Positions 60,616 to 63,906 of a stretch of DNA of 63,906 nt are shown here, piece by piece; the first letter of the stretch is position 1, and every line of letters begins with the position of its first letter. This DNA comes from Candidatus Omnitrophota bacterium (GTDB lineage Bacteria; Omnitrophota; Omnitrophia; JAHJGZ01). The position numbers were made by a program, and so were the translations under genes. The notes under the pieces were generated by a model, which saw only the letters and a list, made by a program, of their open reading frames with translations, did not search any database and had not been told where the DNA came from. The stretch lies in NCBI GenBank assembly GCA_018823795.1, contig JAHJGZ010000007.1, positions 1 through 63,906 on the forward strand. Reading direction: 5' to 3'.

Positions 60616-61898
60616 TAAAAGAATATTCGCCCAAAAAGTAAGAAAATAAGTGTTGCTATCACTAATGAAATAAGTGTTAAAACCGATGCGGTCTTAATCC
60701 ATGTCTTCATAGATAATGGGCGTTCCGAACGCTTTAAAATCGAAATACATACCACACCAGCTGCCGAACTAATCGGGAGCGCATTACCGCCAAATCCAGC
60801 ACCGACTGCAAGAGCCCACCATAGTGTCTCAGTCTGTTCAGGAAGAAGCGGAACTTCTTTAATAACCGGAATAGCGGCTGCAGTAAAGGCAATACTGCCA
60901 ATAAAAGTAGAAAAGAATGATGCACACCACATCAATAATACAGCACACCATGAAAAATGCATCTTTGCTAAATGAGTAATCCCTTCCGTAATGACAATAA
61001 AGAGTCCTGTTTGTTCAACTGCTCGTACGAGAACAAAAAGCGCAGCAAAGAAAAACAAGATATCCCATTCAACATCACGAAAGACTTCGTCAGGGTCAGG
61101 ACGTACTAAGATAAGCGCTAAACTTCCTCCAAAAAGAGCAATAAATGCCGGCTCAAATGGAAAAAATGTAGGGAAAATAAGCATAACTAATACCACCCCT
61201 AATGAAAAAAGGGAACCTCGAACCCCTTTGTGATCACTAATAGCCTTCCTTTCATCCATAGCAAGGACTGCCTCAAAATTATCTCCGCTCATTTTTAACT
61301 CTCGCCGAAAGATAATCTTGATAAAAAAAGTCAATATAATAAGAACTATGATGACAAGAGGAAAGAGGTGTACTAAAAAATCATTAAAAGTAAATCCTGC
61401 TGCTGATGCAATCATAATATTTGGCGGGTCACCGATTAACGTTCCGACTCCACCGATATTTGAAAAAATTACTTCTGTAATAAGAAAGGGGATTGCTGAA
61501 ACACCCAAAATGTCCGCAATCAAAATTGTCGTTGGTCCTATGATGACCAACGTTGTTACATTATCAATCAACATAGAAAGAAACGCAGTAGCAAATCCCA
61601 AGATAATCATCAGTGAAAAAAGATTCCCTTGTGACGCTTTAGCACTTTTAATCGCAATATAGGTTAAGAACCCCGTTTTCTTAATAATCGCTACTAATAT
61701 CATCATTCCCATTAAAAGACCAATAGTATTAAAATCAATTGCCTGTAACGCTTCTTCTTGTGTAAGAAAATGTGAGTATTCACCAATCAACACAAGCAAT
61801 AATGCTCCAACCATGGCAACGATAGAACGAGGAATTTTGTTCCACACAATGAGAATTAAAACAATAAAAAAAATACAAAGCACAATACCGACAATCAC
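60615..61898 (-). CDS. ArsB/NhaD-type ion transporter (SLC13-like superfamily)
   Basis: A 427-residue protein with about twelve membrane segments. It has the ion-transporter family blocks LIDNVTTLVIIGPTTILIADILG, NIGGVGTLIGDPPNIMIASAAGFTFNDFL and WALAVGAGFGGNALPISSAAGVVCISI. These are typical of the arsenite/Na+:H+ antiporter clade. Its place between waaA and lpxK is odd for a transporter, though overlaps of 1-2 bp show true operon membership. The transported ion cannot be told from sequence. Confidence 0.88.
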   Translation of the reverse strand: MIVGIVLCIFFIVLILIVWNKIPRSIVAMVGALLLVLIGEYSHFLTQEEALQAIDFNTIGLLMGMMILVAIIKKTGFLTYIAIKSAKASQGNLFSLMIILGFATAFLSMLIDNVTTLVIIGPTTILIADILGVSAIPFLITEVIFSNIGGVGTLIGDPPNIMIASAAGFTFNDFLVHLFPLVIIVLIILTFFIKIIFRRELKMSGDNFEAVLAMDERKAISDHKGVRGSLFSLGVVLVMLIFPTFFPFEPAFIALFGGSLALILVRPDPDEVFRDVEWDILFFFAALFVLVRAVEQTGLFIVITEGITHLAKMHFSWCAVLLMWCASFFSTFIGSIAFTAAAIPVIKEVPLLPEQTETLWWALAVGAGFGGNALPISSAAGVVCISILKRSERPLSMKTWIKTASVLTLISLVIATLIFLLFGRIFF

Positions 61899-61899
61899 G

Positions 61900-63252
61900 T
61901 TATGAATTTCCTTTCTGCATCACAGATAGCATTTGTATAATATGATTACTATTCCTTGTACTAGCCCCTTTCATCTCCTGAAGCCATGCATATGCCCTAT
62001 CAGCCATTGCCTGTGTTCGTTTTTGATCACCTAAAAGACCTTCAATCGCCTGAACATACTTGTCAGGGGAAGAAACTTTTATAATAGCATCCAATTCGAA
62101 AAGCGTTTCATAAATATCAGCAAAATTAAAAATATGCTTACCAGTCACAATCGGCTTTTTAAACACAATCGCTTCCAAGGGATTTTGTCCGCCGTGTTTA
62201 ATTAAACTGCCTCCCATAAAAACAATATCCCCTATGGAATAAATCGTACGAAGTTCACCAATAGTGTTAAGCAGGTAAACGTCAAAATTGGTATCCTTCT
62301 TTTTGTTTACTAATTCCGGTGAAATGGCTGATGTATCTGCTACATTAAACGACAAGTCAGCATTGTTAAAAATACCAAGAATTTCATTCACCCGTTCAAT
62401 ATGGCGAGGAACTATTAAAAGCTTAAGTTCGGGATACGATTGCTTTAGTCTACGATACATATCACACAGAAATACTTCTTCACCACGATGGGTACTTGCA
62501 GCAATGAGAATTTTATCCTGTCGTTGGAACCCACGCCGTACTTTTTCTTTCTCAGAATGTTCTCCCGTATCGGGTTTAACAGTAACATTATCAAATTTCA
62601 TATTACCCGTTACTCTAATTTTATTGTCTGGTACTCCAATTCTTTTTAAACGTTTTGCATAACGCTCAGTTTGCATAAGGCAAAGATCTATCTTTCTAAA
62701 AACTAAACGGAGTAATCTTTTTACCCGGTAATAACTGCGAAATGACTTCGGGGACACCCTCCCATTCACAATTGCAACTTTAGCACCATATTTCTTAGCC
62801 GAAAGGATAAGATTCGGCCATAGTTCTGTTTCCATTAAAATAATAAGCTGCGGTTTTAGGAATCGCACTACCCTATTAGTAATCCAGCTGACATCCAAAG
62901 GTAAATAAAAAACCTCTGCTTTATTTTCTATTATCTTTTTTGCGATACGGTTACCGGTTGGTGTCACTGTTGAAAATACAATTTGATAGCCTGAAACTGC
63001 ATTCGAGAGCTGTTGCAAAAAATTTTGTGCCGCTAAAACTTCGCCGACACTGACTGCATGAATCCAAATAATTTTTTTCTGAGATACCTTCTCTTTAAAC
63101 TGAGTAGAAAAAAAACCAAATCGATCAAGCAACAATCGTTTTTTATTTTCAGCCTGTTGAAGCTTAACAAAAAAAATCGGTAAATAAAATATCATGAAAA
63201 CAATAAATATTACATCATACAGTAAAAACATCATGCCCTCTGCTCTGTTCAT
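61900..63252 (-). CDS. waaA: Kdo transferase
   Basis: A 450-residue GT30 enzyme that adds Kdo to lipid IVA. It has an N-terminal membrane helix, IWIHAVSVGEVLAAQNFLQQL (acidic catalytic Glu), PLDVSWITNRVVRFLKPQLIILMETELWPNL, ARVSPKSF-type INGRVSPKSFRSYYR, GNMKFD and the C-terminal GGSLIKHGGQNPLEAIVFKKPIVTG. ATGs at 63252, 63234 and 63231 are possible; AGAGGG lies just before 63231. The following transporter gene starts 2 bp after the stop. Confidence 0.95.
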   Translation of the reverse strand: MNRAEGMMFLLYDVIFIVFMIFYLPIFFVKLQQAENKKRLLLDRFGFFSTQFKEKVSQKKIIWIHAVSVGEVLAAQNFLQQLSNAVSGYQIVFSTVTPTGNRIAKKIIENKAEVFYLPLDVSWITNRVVRFLKPQLIILMETELWPNLILSAKKYGAKVAIVNGRVSPKSFRSYYRVKRLLRLVFRKIDLCLMQTERYAKRLKRIGVPDNKIRVTGNMKFDNVTVKPDTGEHSEKEKVRRGFQRQDKILIAASTHRGEEVFLCDMYRRLKQSYPELKLLIVPRHIERVNEILGIFNNADLSFNVADTSAISPELVNKKKDTNFDVYLLNTIGELRTIYSIGDIVFMGGSLIKHGGQNPLEAIVFKKPIVTGKHIFNFADIYETLFELDAIIKVSSPDKYVQAIEGLLGDQKRTQAMADRAYAWLQEMKGASTRNSNHIIQMLSVMQKGNS

Positions 63253-63258
63253 CGCACG

Positions 63259-63906
63259 TTATGCCCGTGGATGCGCTTGGTCATACACTTCCTTTAACCG
63301 TTTCGTCGTTATATGAGTATAAATCTGCGTTGTTGACAAATTTTCATGCCCGAGCAACTCTTGGACACTTCTTAAATCTGCCCCTCTATCCAGGAGATGT
63401 GTTGCAAAACTATGCCGTAACGTATGTGGTGAAACCCGTTTTTTAAGGGCAATACGTTGTGCATATTTTAAGATAACACGGCGAATGCTCCGATCGGTCA
63501 ATCGTGTACCACTTTTGTTTAAAAACAATGCGTGTTTATTTCCCGTTTGCTGGACTTCGCGTTTTTCTAAATACTGTTCAATTGCTTTCACCGCCATAGA
63601 ACCAAAAGGGACAATGCGCTCTTTCTTTCCTTTTCCGCGTACCTTAAGCAATCCACCAAAAAAATCAATGTCCTCTGTATTAATATCTTGCAATTCACTT
63701 ACCCGAATACCGGAGCTATACAAAAGTTCCATAATCGCTTTATCTCTTCGTTCGATCTCAGAATCCCCTGCCGGCGCATCGAGTAAACTCACCACTTCGG
63801 CTTGATCAAGAAAAAGTGGCAATTTTCGTTCACGTTTTGGCGTAGACACACTTACTGCCGGATTCGAACTAATAACATTCTCCCTATTTAAAAATTTGAA
63901 AAATGA
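63259..63906 (-). CDS. XerC/XerD-type tyrosine recombinase, N-terminus cut by window edge
   Basis: The frame continues upstream without a stop to the window end; a GTG at 63849 is probably not the true start, because the preceding residues (SFFKFLNRENVISSNPAVSV) match the end of the Xer core-binding domain. The catalytic domain is complete: Arg in SGIRVSELQ, Lys in RGKGKKERIVP, HxxR in PHTLRHSFATHLLD, His in LGHENLSTTQ and the nucleophilic Tyr in IYTHITTKRLKEVY. The HPRA end is typical of XerC. It resolves chromosome dimers at dif. It sits immediately upstream of waaA. Confidence 0.93.
   Translation of the reverse strand, partial: SFFKFLNRENVISSNPAVSVSTPKRERKLPLFLDQAEVVSLLDAPAGDSEIERRDKAIMELLYSSGIRVSELQDINTEDIDFFGGLLKVRGKGKKERIVPFGSMAVKAIEQYLEKREVQQTGNKHALFLNKSGTRLTDRSIRRVILKYAQRIALKKRVSPHTLRHSFATHLLDRGADLRSVQELLGHENLSTTQIYTHITTKRLKEVYDQAHPRA

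Noticed and set aside
63259-63849. Complete 196-residue recombinase starting at GTG 63849
   Set aside because: The same frame stays open and Xer-like up to the window edge, so the gene is cut by the boundary rather than short.

Overview
The window reads as a chromosomal segment of an uncultured, AT-rich Gram-negative bacterium. It carries lipid A and Kdo/heptose genes (lpxK, an lpxL-like gene, waaA, kdsD, kdsA, kdsB, hldD) with a GspE/GspF pseudopilus system, TPR-bearing membrane glycosyltransferases and several multidomain glycosyltransferase fusions. This mix, with four-helix-bundle (IVP) and GxxExxY genes and many intergenic hairpins, resembles candidate phylum Omnitrophota. That placement is inference (about 0.5), because no rRNA or marker set is present. 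Nearly every gene is on the minus strand, so the window is read from high to low coordinates.

Layout in transcription order. 63906-49214: XerC-type recombinase (cut by the window edge), waaA, an ArsB/NhaD-type transporter, lpxK, an LpxL-ELM1 fusion, a GT4-GT9 fusion, GT4, three GT9 genes (one broken by an in-frame TAA), hldD and the heptose kinase. 49197-46483: kdsB, kdsA, kdsD. 46425-45448: a COG2426 membrane protein and a lone receiver domain. 45296-34632: a type II/type IV pilus locus with gspE, gspF, two GspG-like pseudopilins, a run of larger pseudopilins with unusual repeated leaders (one broken by an in-frame TAG), a PilX/GspK-like protein with a DNRLRE-like domain, and a major pilin with its own promoter and terminator. 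34461-31427: HD-GYP protein and a TPR glycosyltransferase. 31256-17362: a sugar-modification locus with three SDR enzymes, two split thiamine-diphosphate enzymes, an aldo/keto reductase fused to a ParB-like domain, a TylF-type methyltransferase, two B12-binding radical SAM proteins, an RmlC-like epimerase, GT2 and a GHMP kinase. Two more membrane glycosyltransferases follow.

13558-6833 is a riboflavin operon under a classic promoter, an FMN riboswitch and a terminator (GxxExxY gene, ribBA, IVP gene, ribH, nusB, ribD, a glycosyltransferase, ribE). Then come GTP-type PEP carboxykinase and a corrinoid importer (btuF-btuC-btuD order) under a promoter, a cobalamin riboswitch and a terminator. An SGNH hydrolase and a partial GIY-YIG nuclease end the window.

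The most unusual signals are the following. (1) The prepilin cleavage motif in three adjacent pilin genes is written by a 26-bp palindrome and repeated at exactly 111 bp (37 codons), giving decoy leaders. (2) Both riboswitches carry long insertions in peripheral arms made of the same low-complexity repeats that flank the IVP and GxxExxY genes. (3) At least four intergenic hairpins share a covarying stem with a tandem GA/GA internal loop. (4) The glycan locus combines two split TPP enzymes without E2/E3 partners, B12 radical SAM enzymes and SDRs lacking the catalytic Tyr.
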